NCBI GenBank assembly: GCA_030549335.1
Contig: JAUKPH010000018.1
Span: 2,170,001-2,234,000, forward strand
DNA length: 64,000 bases
Source: Pontederia crassipes
Taxonomy: Eukaryota; Streptophyta; Magnoliopsida; Commelinales; Pontederiaceae
Reading direction: 5' to 3'
The notes beneath the pieces were generated by a model. It was not told the DNA's origin. It ran no database searches and saw only the letters and a list, made by a program, of their open reading frames with translations. Numbering within the stretch: the first letter of the stretch is position 1; each line of letters begins with the position of its first letter. The position numbers and the translations under genes are program-made. Of this stretch, positions 47,018-59,296 are shown one piece after another.

Positions 47018-48830
47018 ATCTCATGCCATATGATAGTTAACAAAGTGCAAAGTCACCGTCCTGTCTATTTTCAATAATATTGGTAAAAATTCTCACCTCA
47101 AAAGAAGAATAAAAGGAAAAAATGTGTATTCATGCATTTATTATTTCTGAATAAAGTAACCAAAGTGCTACTTGCCAAACCGAGATGCATAGTATGAGGG
47201 AATAAATCTCTTTCCTTCCGGGGTTTGGAACTAGTGTTAAATTTTAAATATGCTAGTAAATGCTATTTTATTACGTAATTTGGCTTTTATTCAATTTTAA
47301 GTTCAATTTGCAGTTTCTAATTAACAATTTTTTAAATTAAAACGTGAAGTTCTCTACATAGTTTATATGCTTAATTTGATATACATATTAATTATTCTAT
47401 AAAATTTCCAATTTTTTATAATATTATATGTAAATTTAAATAATATATAATAATCATCTTTTTTAATCCAATTCATACTCTTTGTCTTTGTTCCGCCAAA
47501 TGCAATCCTGGAATAAGTTTCGGTAAAAGAACTAAAACCTGAAATCAGATCATCACGTGATGTGATTCGAGAGGCTTTGGTTCCATCTTTTTTGTGGTAG
47601 CGAAACCGGTCATTTATGTTCTTTTTTATTTTTGCTTGACATGACATTTTTTATTTCATTTTTTATTTTCTTTTCTCTCACACATTTCTCTTATCAAATA
47701 AATTATTTAATAAATACAAAATGTTTATAATAAAGGAATAATATAATATTATTTATTGCTTATTATTGTGTTAAAAATTTAATTTTTTGTTAATTATAAT
47801 TAATTTTAAAAAATAATTTTATATTTAAATACTATATTTTTTAACAAATTTTTTCCATAAAAAATTAAATTTTATTTTTATTAATAATAAAATTATACTT
47901 TATAATTACAATGATTATTTTTAATTTAAAATTTACTAAAAATTCATATCACATCAACTTCATGTTCCTCATTATTATGTTCCACTACATCAAAAACACA
48001 TTTCGAACTAATTTTTCATTTCAATTATTCACCGAAAACTTAAAGAAACTGCAATTCCCTTTCCAAATGCAACCTATCATTCCTAGAAATTAATCAGATG
48101 TGCAATACAAAATGAGAAAAAGATATATGTAGAGCATTTGACTACGAATTTAGAACACTAATTTTATTTATTAAATTATTAAAATAATTATATATTAATT
48201 TAAAGTATATGTTAAATAGTAAAGATGATTTAAACTAAAATCATATTAATATATATTATATCATATAAGAAGTACATATTCAATTTAATTATGAATTATA
48301 ATTATTAAATTAACTAAACGATAACAAATAAACACTCTACGTGAAGAGTAATGTGCTTTTCGTACTCATTAACCTCGTAAAAATTATCTGTTTAGTTAAT
48401 TACTTTTTGTCGGAAGTACAGGAATGACAAGCCTTTGCTGGTCTGGGCTGGAATGATTTTTCAAATTTTTTTTCTCTGAAATATAGGAAATATGAAATAT
48501 TTGCAATAGAAAATGCTTTTCAATTGGGAATATAATATATGCAGTTTTAGATTTTTCTTCCACTAAATAAATAAAAGTTCTTCCAACCTTGTGCTTTTAT
48601 GTGGCAAACAAAAAGTTTATTTTTCCAAATTATTCTTCAGAAATATAGCAAATATAAAAAAATTGTCAATACAAAGCACTTTCGATTGACAAAAAAAAAT
48701 ATATGTAATTTTATATTTTACCTATATATGCAATCTTTTCTAAATATTATATATATATATATATTAAGATAATGAATTCATACGAAATTTGGTTCCTTCT
48801 CGTATTAGAGCGAACTTTGTTACCAAAATT
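47018..48830. other. Intergenic AT-rich DNA upstream of NRPB4
   Basis: No gene is supported. A frame at 47363-47647 on the minus strand has no family resemblance. From about 48830 the base composition shifts to the C/T- and G-richer leader of NRPB4. Confidence 0.45.
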
Positions 48831-49012
48831 GCCCTCGTTTAAGTCTTCTTAACCGAGTCCCCTTCTTCCTCTCCGCCTCTCTCCTCCCTGCCGCCCTCCC
48901 TCCCTCCTCGCGTTCTTCAACAACATCCAGCCGCCGGAGATCGCCGCCAAGTCGCCGGAGACGAAGAAGTACCAATTCCGAACCTCATCATCGTTAACCA
49001 AAGTACCCGCAG

Positions 49013-49210
49013 GTGCTTCCTCTAATGTTTTTTACTCTTCTCCTCTTGGCAATCAACTTGATCTTCAAGTTCCAACTCGCGTTATGTATTAGGGCAAAAT
49101 CTTCGACGGCAGAATCTTGCTATTCTTCGTGAGGTTTCACTGTCATTTGTGTTGAAAATTAGGTGCGCTTCTGAAGTTGTCTCATACGATTATTTTGATT
49201 TCATGCTTAG
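49013..49210 (+). other. Probable intron in the NRPB4 5' leader
   Basis: CCCGCAG|GTGCTTCC and TTCATGCTTAG|GGTTTAGCC are plausible donor and acceptor, the acceptor ending nine bases before the ATG. Leader introns are common in plant housekeeping genes. It is inferred from splice signals only. Confidence 0.45.
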
Positions 49211-49219
49211 GGTTTAGCC

Positions 49220-51965
49220 ATGTCTGGAGAGGAGGAGGAGAACGCCGCAGAGCTCAAGATCGGCGACGGTCTGCCAATCATTCTATATCTGATTGTTTCC
49301 TTCTGCGAATGAACTGTAGCCTGAATCGCTTTAACATACCAAGAGATAAAATTAAAAAAGAAAGCACAACACGTACCTTTTTGTGTGGGTGTAAAGCGTT
49401 TTGTTATCATATTTATACCAGTGAAAAAAAAACGTTTCTTAGCTTTGATGCACCATCAAATTGCGTTGAAGTCATAGTTTTAGGTTATCATTTTCTAGGC
49501 TTTTGGTTCATTTAGTAATTGAATTTGCACTATTTACATAAAGTATTCCCTGATTGTACAGAATTTCTGAAGGCTAAGTGTCTCATGAATTGTGAGGTTG
49601 CACGCATTCTTGACCACAAATATGATCAGATTCAACAAATGTCTGATGACCCCACAAACCATATCTCACAGTGAGTGTTGTTACCAGTACTGGAAATTAT
49701 GCCTGTAGTTTCAAGGTTTTTACCATTGTTGTTTTTCGTTTTCTTTTACCAGGGTGTTTGAGAAGTCAATGCAGTACGTCAAACGCTTTAGTCGCTACAA
49801 AAATCCCGATGCTGTGAGACAAGTTAGAGAGTATCCTTACTTTCTAGTGTCATAGGCAAAAAAAGAAAAAAACAATGCTTCAGTAATTAAATATAGGAGA
49901 TGTTCAGTTAAAGAAAACTAAGGTTATTATTTTCTTCTTTGAGATCCTTAATTCATTTGCAGAGTTTTGAGCAGATACAAATTGGCTGAGTTTGAGGTAT
50001 GGATCTTCTTAGGTTGACTTAAAGTAAAAGCAATTGAACTCGTTTCAGAAAATGTTGCACTCCCTTTAATGCTTATGTCCTCTTTGCAGCTTTGTGTCCT
50101 TGGTAATCTTTGTCCTGAAACTGTTGAGGAAGCTATTGCGGTGGTCCCATCTATCAAGGTATAATTTTTTCAACTATGAAATTTTACACTATTATGGTTA
50201 TTAAATTTTCCATTGTTCTATTGTGTGGCAACTTTCCTTCTGTTGATATGGTTATTAAATCTTCTACTATGGTTATTAAATTTGCCATTGTACTATGGTT
50301 ATTAAATTTTTTAATGATATGTTGATAGTTTGTCAACTCCGCCTATGTTTTATAGCCGGTCCCAAGCCCGGATAAAGGAGGAGGGTTGTGTTAGGCCCCG
50401 ACAGCCGACGTAAAACCCTGTCGAATCTTATAAACATGGATCAACGAATATAGCGGAATGGCGTCGCATGATCCATGTAGCCGACCCCACCTAGTGGGAT
50501 AAGGCTTTGTTGTTGTTGTTGTTGTTGTTGATAGTTTGTCATGTTGATGATGTTTTGGCATAACAGATATCTTCATTAATTCATGAATACTATAAAATTC
50601 AAGGTTGCATCTTTTCTTAATTAAAAAATGGAACCCATAAACCCAGTGTTTTGTCTAATTGTTATGCCATTTCCATCTTTTTTTTTGAAGGTATGTCATT
50701 TCCATCTTTTGTTCTTATTGATTGTTGTAAATGCTAGTATGTCTTCTTAAGTAATACTTACCCCTATCTAGTAAAATTATGTGCTTTCATCTTCTAAAAG
50801 CCTCCCTTGCATTAAGTTGGTCATTGAAACATGAACTTAGATTCGATGATAACCCCTCCAAGTATAACTAAGATTGCTAAGTCCACATTTTTTGTGGATT
50901 TTTAGTTAATGTACATTCATATGTGTAGTTTCAAGGCTTTCTTGCTATTTTTCTTCTTTTGGGAAAGGGTTCCTGCCAATTGGATTGTGTGACAGTGTTG
51001 TTAGTTATTAATTATTATATACTTGATAAAGAGTCTGTATTAAACTAATATTGGTGTGGGTAGATCTCCCTAAGTATATGTACAATCAGGTTGACCATGC
51101 TAAAGTCTTTTGGTTTTCTTTGTATATGTTTATGAGATTCTTAAGCGAGCAGGGCATGTAACAAATAGTGTTCGTGTAAAATTACTTGGAAAAGACAAAA
51201 CTATATAACAATTCATTTATATATATATATTTATTTATTTATCAGGAGATACCATACCATATGGTAAAAATCTTATCATAACTTGGTTCCTTAGTAGTTT
51301 CTCTATGAATTGAGAGGTGAGGTTTTGAAGTTGTCATAGCCTAGGATGGAGTTGCATCGTGCACTTTATTTGAAAATTTGCTGGAAGATAATTTTTGTTT
51401 GAGAGAAATACAACAACAACAACAAAGTCTTATCCCACTAGGTGGGGTCGGCTACATGGATCATACGACGCCATTCCGCGTATTCGTTGATCCATGTTCA
51501 TGAGATTCGACAGGGTTTTACGCTGACTGTCGGGGCCTAACACAACCCTCCTCCTTTATCCGGGCTTAGGACCGGCTATAAAACATAGGCGGAGTTTTGT
51601 TTGAGAGAAATATGGAAGATAATTTCTGATTGATGCATGTGTTGAACGTAACAATATGTTTCACACACTAGGAAAATGCTTCATTAAAAATGAATACTTG
51701 TATTAGTTAATCACGGAATGTACAAATATTGGTTTGTTTCAATATTTTTGTTTCAATATCTTTTTTTGATGGGTACGCCACCTGCTTGTATTATATTCTT
51801 TGTGCTGCCATTACAAGATTCCAGGAGAGCTTTCACATCTTGCTGTTGTTACCTATGAAACTCATCTTCTTTCTCTTTGTTTGACAGAGCAAAGGACGAA
51901 TGCTCGAAGATGACGCAATTGAGAAAATGTTGCACGATCTCTCACTGATAAAGAAATTTGAGTAG
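49220..51965 (+). CDS. NRPB4: RNA polymerase II subunit RPB4
   Basis: Six coding exons: 49220-49268, 49562-49670, 49753-49830, 49963-49996, 50090-50158 and 51888-51965. All introns are GT-AG, for 417 bp and 138 residues, the usual plant length. The protein begins MSGEEEENAAELKIGDEF and includes FEKSMQYVKRFSRYKNPDAV, LCVLGNLCPETVEEAIA and the ending DLSLIKKFE, almost word for word plant RPB4. RPB4 pairs with RPB7 to form the stalk of nuclear RNA polymerase II, which helps initiation and mRNA export; plants have separate RPB4-like subunits for Pol IV and V. The long divergence-free match and the KRFSRYKNPDA core argue for the Pol II form. Intron 5 (1729 bp) is enlarged by two SINEs. The gene converges on RPL28. 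Confidence 0.95.
50336..50526 (+). mobile_element. Au-like SINE in NRPB4 intron 5, plus orientation
   Basis: The body runs from CTCCGCCTATGTTTTATAG through GCCGGTCCCAAGCCCGGATA to GGATAAGGCTTTGTTGTTG with a (GTT)n tail, the 3' end typical of the plant Au SINE. A 15-bp target duplication, GTTGATAGTTTGTCA, flanks it (50321-50335 and 50527-50541). Clear tRNA boxes are not seen at the 5' end, so the copy may be 5'-shortened. Confidence 0.85.
51411..51594 (-). mobile_element. Au-like SINE in NRPB4 intron 5, minus orientation
   Basis: An inverted copy of the SINE at 50336-50526, beginning (on the plus strand) with CAACAACAAC and ending CATAGGCGGAG. It has its own 18-bp target duplication, TTTTGTTTGAGAGAAATA (51393-51410 and 51595-51612), so the two insertions were independent. 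The first and second copies are close in sequence. Confidence 0.87.
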
Positions 51966-53335
51966 CTCCGTTTTAGTGCATCAGAAAAGCCCATCTTAAG
52001 GAATTTGGGTTGTCATCAAGGATCTTTTAGTCAGTAGCTATGTATGAATCAAGGTCCTTTAGAAATGGCAAAGATGACCGCATTCGCGTTAGATATATCC
52101 TTCGTCTGTCTGGCTTATCTTGGGGATGTTTGTTAAGTGTAAGTTAGCATGCATAAAAATAACTGCCTTTTGTGTTTGCTTGACTTAATAATACAAGTTT
52201 AGCTTTCATATGCATTCTTATTTTTACCGCAAGATGTTTTTCTTGTGTGTGTGTTTAATTATTTTTGTGTTTTGAGGCTGTGTAGTTGAGTTGCGTTGAA
52301 GATAAGATGAATTAAATGTTCGTTGAAGTAAATATATATATATATATATAATAAGTTAAAAATGATGATATAATAAGTTAAACAAACCTAAAATTAGGAA
52401 TCAAGAAGTGATGGACAATCAAACTTGGAATCTCTGTTACTTGGTGCAACTTGAGAATTTGACATTTGATATATTTCGTTGAAACACATTGTAACCGGAA
52501 GTATTAAGAGAATGTGTGTGCATAGATATCTCCATTAGTCCATTACTCAGTTCATCCTCCTAATCTTGTGTGGCACCCACCAGCCATGCTAAAATATATC
52601 CAACCTTGAAACCACATCATACATTTCCCAATATATCTCCACTCCACAAGTAATCTTCTTAGGCTTCCAGTCAGTTATTTGCTTATTTTTTATGTTCTTC
52701 ACTTGCTTACCTAGATTGTCCGACTAAGATAAATTTTGTGAAATTTTCACTTGCACGAAATTTACTTCACACTTCAATGTGATCAATAAGAAACCAGATA
52801 CATATTCTCACCATTGTTGCATATAAGCCCTATTATTGTCACACGGGATGACAATCACTTCATTTATACTTTTTAAATAAATTAAACTGTTTTTAGGAGA
52901 AAAAAAATGATCACCAAGTCATCCATGTATATATATCACTGTCTGAATCAACGTCATGTATAAGTGTGGACTTTTGACTAGTAAAAAAAAAAAAGAAGAA
53001 ATGTATATCAGCTAACCCACTCTGGAATGGAAGACAAAAGGAGACCCTGATGTCCAATCTGCTCAACCCCCCAAAAATATAACTAAAGCACTCATGCATG
53101 CATTGTCCCGAGAACTTCGGGTGAAAAGAGAGAGACATATTACCATGGAAATAAAAATTATGATTGTACCGTACAAATATACATTCTAAAATTTTGTATC
53201 GGCGTCATTTTGATTTAACGATGCAGCCATCAAACTCAAAATGGTGCCTATCTAAAGTTCCAGTTTGTGTGAATGTATGGTGCGATCATATTTATAAATA
53301 TGCAGGGACGGACCTACCCATTAAACTGGGGGAGC

Positions 53336-53338
<3 letters not shown>

Positions 53339-53366
<28 letters not shown>
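53339..53366 (+). repeat. Poly-C tract 1 (28 C)
   Basis: Uninterrupted C, preceded by CTGGGGGAGCCTG. A second run of 23 C lies 66 bp further on. Confidence 0.92.
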
Positions 53367-53370
<4 letters not shown>

Positions 53371-53432
53371 TTTTGAATATTATATTAATAGTATATATAT
53401 TAAATATTTATACTAATATCTAATACTATGTG

Positions 53433-53455
53433 CCCCCCCCCCCCCCCCCCCCCCC
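53433..53455 (+). repeat. Poly-C tract 2 (23 C)
   Basis: Uninterrupted C after ACTATGTG. The AT-rich bases between the two runs (TTAATAGTATATATATT) also recur near 53530, suggesting a short local duplication. Confidence 0.92.
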
Positions 53456-53992
53456 TCTTTGATTTCACATTTGCTATAGGCCCATAATCACAAGTTGAGC
53501 CCGCTCAATCACGTACCCTCCCCAGATTTTTAATAGTATATATATTATATATTAACTATTTATATTAATATGAAATGTTATGTTCGGCCACCAGGGATAA
53601 ATATGAACAGTAATTTGACTAATATGAGACATTAATGTGCATCATATTCTAGATGTTTTGATCAATATCATTTTGGTCTAACTACTTATATTATATATAT
53701 GTGTCTAATGTATGGATCACCAATAATATTTGGGGCCACTGAAGTGAACGCGCAGGTCATCATCAGATAAAAGATCAAAACATTAAAAGAAAAAGCAATA
53801 TGTAGCCTTGTGACATCAGAACTAGGTATCAGACCAAATCCCCGAAAAGGTGTTGAATAGAACAAGAAACTTTAAAATGATGATTGTGTCATTAGGCTTC
53901 CTTAATTGTTGAGATTGATAAACACATCAAGAAAGCAATCGAGAAGTCCAAATGTAAAACAAAAGCTCGTGACAAGGTCCACAATGGCAAGA

Positions 53993-55921
53993 TCATTTTT
54001 TTCGCAGATCGATTCCTGCCTTCTTAGCTACAGCATCCAGGCCATTCTTTTCAATCGTTTTAAGTGCCTTAGTAGACAAACGAAGCTTCAGGTAGCGCTT
54101 TCCTGCTTCCCACCAGACTCTCTTGTACTGCAAATTGACAAATTGCAACTTCTTCGTCTTGTGATTTGAGAATGTGACCTTGTTAGCCTTGTTTGCCTTT
54201 TTTAAAGTGAAAGGGCAGATGCGACCTGAATACACAAGGAGTCTTAGGGAAAGCCCTGAAAAAGTAAATATCTTCCGAGGACACACTAGTTTTCCACTTC
54301 AAATAATAAGCTCATCTAAGACAGGATATAAATGCCTAGAAAATATAGATTAGAATAATATAGTGTCAAAAGTTTTCTTGATTGGGTCATTTGTTTGAGC
54401 CATGGAAGAACTTATCTTATGCAAAGGATCTCAAATAAGATAATGAAGATAACAACAGGAAGCTAACTTTTTCAGCCTGAAATAAATAAGGGGAATGAGA
54501 GTTCTGGTGCCAGGAAAGTGAAACATATGCTCTTGGAATATGACAATAATAGAAAATTAAATTTAAGTAAGCTAAAGCTGCATTTCTGTTCTTCCATTTC
54601 ACATTTCCTAGAGTTCTCAGAAGTATAGTGATCAGAATGTAACAATATTCCGTGCTTCAAAACAAAAAAAAAGGATAGAAGAGAATGCAATTATTTTCTA
54701 AATTAAAACTTTATTGTACAAGAGAAATACATGAGAATTGTTATTTAACATGTTTCTAAGCTACCCATGTTTGACCATTTCAATAAGGTCCTATGAGAAA
54801 TGTTTGGGTGACATCTTATGGTTAATAAGAAAAGTGAAATATCGAGATGAAAGCAAGTCGTGACATTTTAAGTGGACTTCGAGCAGAGAGCTTGATTACA
54901 TAAACCTTTGGCAATTCAAACAATTAGTCAGAACAAGGAAAAGATTCCAATTTTCACATAAAACAGTTAAACAAGTATTGAAACATGAGTTAGTAGTTTA
55001 CTGTCTCATAGCTGACCATTCCACTTGTTCTACAGTACTTAAAACAAAGACTAATTCGTGTAAGAGAACATGTAATCATAAACTGAACAATGGGCCAACT
55101 GTGATGGATGATGATGATACATCAGTTTAGCATGTAGCTGATACTAATAAAAAAAACAATTTCGAAGGTTGATATTTGATAATCCAAATAAGTAAAAAAA
55201 AAGACCCTTGTCCTTCTCTTCCTAACCAGTTTCTTATTTGCACAAGATCAAACATCAGAAAACAGCAAGATTCACTGATTGTCCAAGATCAAGCAATAGA
55301 AATTTTTCTTCTTTTTTTTTTAGTGAAGTTTTACATGCGAGAAACAACTTAAAAAGTAACAACAGTTTTTTCCCCGACTTCTAACATCATATCATACTTT
55401 TACATGACAATATCTGTATACAATTAGAAAAATTCGTTGCATATAAATTCATTAAATCCAACATTACTTGCATATAAGCTTCTGTACATATCATTATCAT
55501 GATTATTAGAAGAATAAATAATCCTTCTTGCATCAACATTTTGTATCTTACAAAGCTACAAATTGCAAAACTTGTTCCCGTTTCAAGGGCTCGTGTTGGG
55601 ATTTCCCAGTATAATTGAGAATCAAAAAGGGAAAAACTATAAAAAAAAAGGGAAAAACTTACGAGCGACGATGGGTTGGAAGGATGGAAGGCGGAGAGGA
55701 GCCACCGGCGAAGAAACGGAGGAGATAGTGCTGCCGATGCGGAGCTGGAGACCGGCCACCTGGGACCTGGCGAACCCCATCGCCGACGGCGAGCTGCCGG
55801 CGCCCTTCTTCGGCAAGGAGACCGCAACGGCCCTCGGGGGAGTGGAGGACGAAGAAGGAGAGGAGTAGGAGGGACGGAGGCACAGCGTCGAGCGAAAAGC
55901 GAGAGCTGTTGCTGCCGCCAT
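53993..55921 (-). CDS. RPL28: Plastid ribosomal protein L28 (bL28c)
   Basis: Minus strand, exons 55921-55663 and 54225-53993, total 492 bp encoding 163 residues; the intron of 1437 bp has GT-AG borders (GCTC|GTAAGT and ATTCAG|GTCGCA). Exon 1 encodes a Ser/Ala/Pro-rich, acid-poor transit peptide starting [19 protein letters not shown], then [15 protein letters not shown] and [10 protein letters not shown]. Exon 2 encodes the bL28 domain: [20 protein letters not shown], then [20 protein letters not shown] and the conserved end [13 protein letters not shown]. The protein is part of the chloroplast 50S subunit; loss in Arabidopsis harms embryo greening. The usual Gly-Lys-Lys after CPFT is Leu-Lys-Lys here. 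An upstream in-frame ATG would add a hydrophobic leader; the chosen ATG has the typical MAAA context. A MITE lies 276 bp upstream. Confidence 0.94.
54226..55662 (-). other. RPL28 intron
   Basis: AT-rich, with no repeat or gene inside that could be supported. The minus-strand donor GTAAGT and acceptor TGTATTCAG are canonical. Confidence 0.85.
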
Positions 55922-56130
55922 TTTTGCACTGGTGCTACTTCTCTGTCGCTGGAAAAGCCCGAGGGGAGGATAAGATAAGGAGAGGGGAGGGAGGCGGGTG
56001 TGAATAACAAGGGTGGATATCGTAATTACCAAGAGGATTCGGAACCACATTAAAAATAGTGACGAAAAATAGATGGACGATTTGTCAATTATGAATAAAC
56101 TTAGGGGCCATATTTTATATGTAATTTATA

Positions 56131-56196
56131 AGGGTTATTTTCTTAATTATAATAATTTTTTGCGTTATGTGATATTCCTAAACTTGTCGTGATTTT
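56131..56196 (+). repeat. Family C MITE fragment interrupted by family B
   Basis: AGGGTTATTTTCTTAATTATAATAATTTTTTGCG resembles the left arm of the MITE at 46624, and the sequence resumes after 56580 with TACTTAAATTTTTATTTTAAATTTATG. This suggests a family B element landed inside a family C element. The right end is lost. Confidence 0.45.
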
Positions 56197-56571
56197 GAGT
56201 TTTTTCAACTTTTTTCGCGCGTACTCATGTCTTTTCGAATATTCTGTTGTCCCCCTTGAACTATACCATTTTTTTCACTTAAATTCATTCGTCAACCTCC
56301 GTTAATTTTTTCGTTAATTTTTATTTTTTTATTTATGAAATGATCAAATTACCCTCAGAACTTAAAATAATATAAATATTAAATATAAAAAATGTAGGGG
56401 GTTTATTTTTATAATACATTATTTTATATTTTTTAATATTAGAGGTAAGGATGATTTGGTCATTTCATAAATTAAAAAATAAAAAAGTTGACAGGAGTTG
56501 ATGGAATATTCGAAAGATGTGGATAGATGCAAAAAAAAGTTCATAGTTCATGGGGTCAACGAAAAAAACCC
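56197..56571. mobile_element. Mutator-type MITE family B, copy 2 (375 bp), upstream of RPL28
   Basis: It starts GAGTTTTTTC and ends GAAAAAAACCC. It shares with copy 1 (39466) the internal TTCACTTAAATTCATTCGTC and AATATTCGAAAGATG-type blocks and long inverted arms; the left arm lacks about 20 bp. A perfect 9-bp duplication, CGTGATTTT, flanks it (56188-56196 and 56572-56580). It lies 276 bp upstream of the RPL28 start codon, hence in or near its promoter. Confidence 0.88.
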
Positions 56572-56580
56572 CGTGATTTT

Positions 56581-58950
56581 TACTTAAATTTTTATTTTAA
56601 ATTTATGAAAAAATTAAAATGCCTTTTCACAAACTATTCTCTATTTTAATATTTAAAATAAAACAAAACAATACAATAATAATAATAAATATAAAACTAA
56701 AATATTAAAGTAAAGAAAAAATATTTGTGCTACCGGGGATAGCACCATTATATGTCTACTAATCATCGTATGATTTATAATGGACAATGGATTAAAAAAT
56801 TAATGTATTGATGAATTATCTATGAATTGAATGGTGATTAATAGACGTATGATAAAAAGGATAGTACAAATATTAAAATCTTAAAAAATGAATATCTAAC
56901 ATTGTCGACTTGTCAAAATATCTAACATTGTAGGCATCGTAAAATTGTAAGATCTTAACATCTAAATTGAAACTTTTACTATGCCTAAGTCATATTAAAA
57001 AATATTATACATAAAAAAGGATTTAATGAAATAACTCAATTTTTAAGTATATGCCAAGAGAAGTTACTTTTTAAATGATTTTTTACGTTCTTTTTTTTAA
57101 ACTGATTATCAGATGATTTTTTTTTTAAATCGAAGCAAATTATTTTCAGCACTAAAATTTTTCATATGTAAGAGTGAATTTATTTTCTTAGTTGACTAAT
57201 AATTTGGATGATATCATATCTTAAACCTACATCATGTTTGACAAGTATTCTTACTAACAATAATAATAATTTAAGATCCTGAATACTATAAAAAAACATA
57301 AAATATATTAAAATATTTCTAATGATATTAGTAATCATGACCCCCGAAATGTCAACAAGCCCCTCAGTAATGGTCCAATGAGGCCGCTTGTAAAATGTAA
57401 TGCCCATATTTTTAAAAATAAAAAATATATTTTATTATTAAAAATAAGGGATTAAGGAATATAATTAAAGCTTGAAAAAATACTTAGAAATAATAAATAA
57501 ATTAGGATTAGGGATAGTGATTAAAGTTAAATTTAAATAAAATTTTTTAATTAGATTAGAATCTGGTTACTTAATCTCAATCCTTATAAATAGGTCTTCA
57601 AAGATTTCTCTTCCATCTGTTCTTATTCCTGAGACACTGAGACATGACCAAAGAAATTAATAGGCATAGAACAAGATATGAATTTCAACGGATACATGAA
57701 TATGAAACTTTTAGTAGAAGCGTGTTAAAGTTATTTAATGATCAAAATCAGTTTTTTTTAATCTTTTTGTAGGAAATATTGTTTTGTACTTTTTTCCAAA
57801 TTTTATAATGATTATTCTCTCAATAGAAAATGTGTATAAGAAGTTATCGATAAAATACCCACATGCTATCAAGATGTTGTAGTCAATACTGAGATAGAAA
57901 AAATAATTATTGTTATGATAAAAAATCTAATATTTTATTATGTGATAGAAAAAGTTATTATCTTTTTAACCTAGTTAAAATCTTCGGAAAATGACCTTTG
58001 CAGAAAAATTATAATATTCTAAAGTTTTCTTAGTTGAAACAACATAGGATTAAGAGATAAGAATTTCAATAAGGCTCCTCAAACTTTCAAGAAAATTTGA
58101 AAGTAACATAATATGATGTTTGAAAATAAAATTATAATTTATCGACTGACTATAGGTCAAATCTGTCCACGCATATCTAATATTGTCTTAATAATGATTA
58201 TATCCCTCTTATTGATATTGTTATATACATTTTCATTGTTGATCAATAATCATAATGATGATCACCTATATTTTTATTTCTTATTCATGAATTGACATTA
58301 ATGATCATACTCATCTCGATTAATTTCTCTAAGATTTGATTTCTCCAAGAGCAATTAATATTGTTTGATTGATGATTATTGACTCTTTTTCCCTTCTGAT
58401 TATTGATCATATCAAATAAAAGTCCAATGATAGTTAAATAGTTCAATAAGAGTAAAAAACTAAGGATTGTTAAGTGTAGTGATTGTCAAAAGGGGAAATC
58501 GAATTGGGGATGCAAGTTCTAAATGATAGGGTTAGTGGGGAAAGCAAGTCATGTATGATTGTTGTTATTGAGCGAGACCGTTCCCAATAATGAAAGGTTC
58601 CACCCATAAGGTATAATATTTCACTAAAAGAGAACACTTGTATTTGCCTAATCCACCATTATTAATGAATGAATATGAAAGTACATTGACATACCCTAAT
58701 TAAAAAGAATCAATCTTAGAACAACAAACATTGACGATGGACAGAGTTGAAAATTACTCCCAAATAAAAATATTATAGTTAAAATACATAATACAACACA
58801 TTGAACCATAATGAAAATTTATCATTGTGAGGGCGGGATGGATCTACATATATTGGGCTCCAACTTTTTGGAATTGTATTATATATAAAGTACATACAAT
58901 ATATATTTTTATAGAAAAATCATCCCAACATTTTGAAGTATAATATATAA
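56581..58950. other. Intergenic AT-rich DNA, possible LTR start
   Basis: At 57396 a TGTAATGCCCATATT stretch, followed 190 bp later by TTATAAATAGG (57587), resembles the beginning of a gypsy LTR, but no closing end was found. Short frames at 57180-57407 and 58113-58295 have no family resemblance. Confidence 0.35.
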
Positions 58951-59296
58951 AATATTAAAAAATGAATGTTTCATGCGCATGTCAAATGATTTTATACATA
59001 GTTTTTTTTTTATTTTTTTTATACATTCCTTTACTAATAGTAGATGACCATTGAAATTACCTCATAAGAAATTATAAAAAAATGATTCTATCCATTACAA
59101 AGATTAATAATATTAAAAATTTCATAATTTTTTTTAAAATGACAAATATAATTATTGTTGATGATATGATTGAATTTTGTTATAATCAATAATCTTTTAA
59201 ACTATTGGTAAAGAAAGATAATGTAAAGAAAATTATATGTAAAGTCACTTAACATGCGCGTGACACAAGAAAGTGTGTGACATGATCATTAAAATC
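58951..59296. mobile_element. MITE family A, copy 2, diverged
   Basis: The left arm AATGAATGTTTCATGCGCATG and the inverted right arm AATGATCATGTCAC...GCGCATGTTAAGTGAC pair, as do the inner ACATTCCTTTACTAATAG blocks. The arms match those of the element at 36951. The ends and duplication are blurred, so the borders are approximate. Confidence 0.55.

Larger units (their letters stand above)
51966..53992. other. NRPB4 3' region and convergent spacer
   Basis: A likely polyadenylation region near 52180-52210 (AATAATA) is followed by a (TA)n tract at about 52329-52350 and AT-rich DNA. Around 53300-53640 there is a repeat-like block with two long poly-C runs. No gene is seen. Confidence 0.5.

Noticed and set aside
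47363-47647. 94-residue minus-strand frame
   Set aside because: No family resemblance and no splice-linked partner exon; composition like the surrounding AT-rich DNA.
55563-55978. Plus-strand frames opposite RPL28 exon 1
   Set aside because: Antisense shadows of a GC-rich transit-peptide exon.
57396-57650. Possible gypsy LTR start (TGTAATGCCC plus TATAAATAG)
   Set aside because: No closing end, target duplication or internal domain found; mentioned only in the gap entry.
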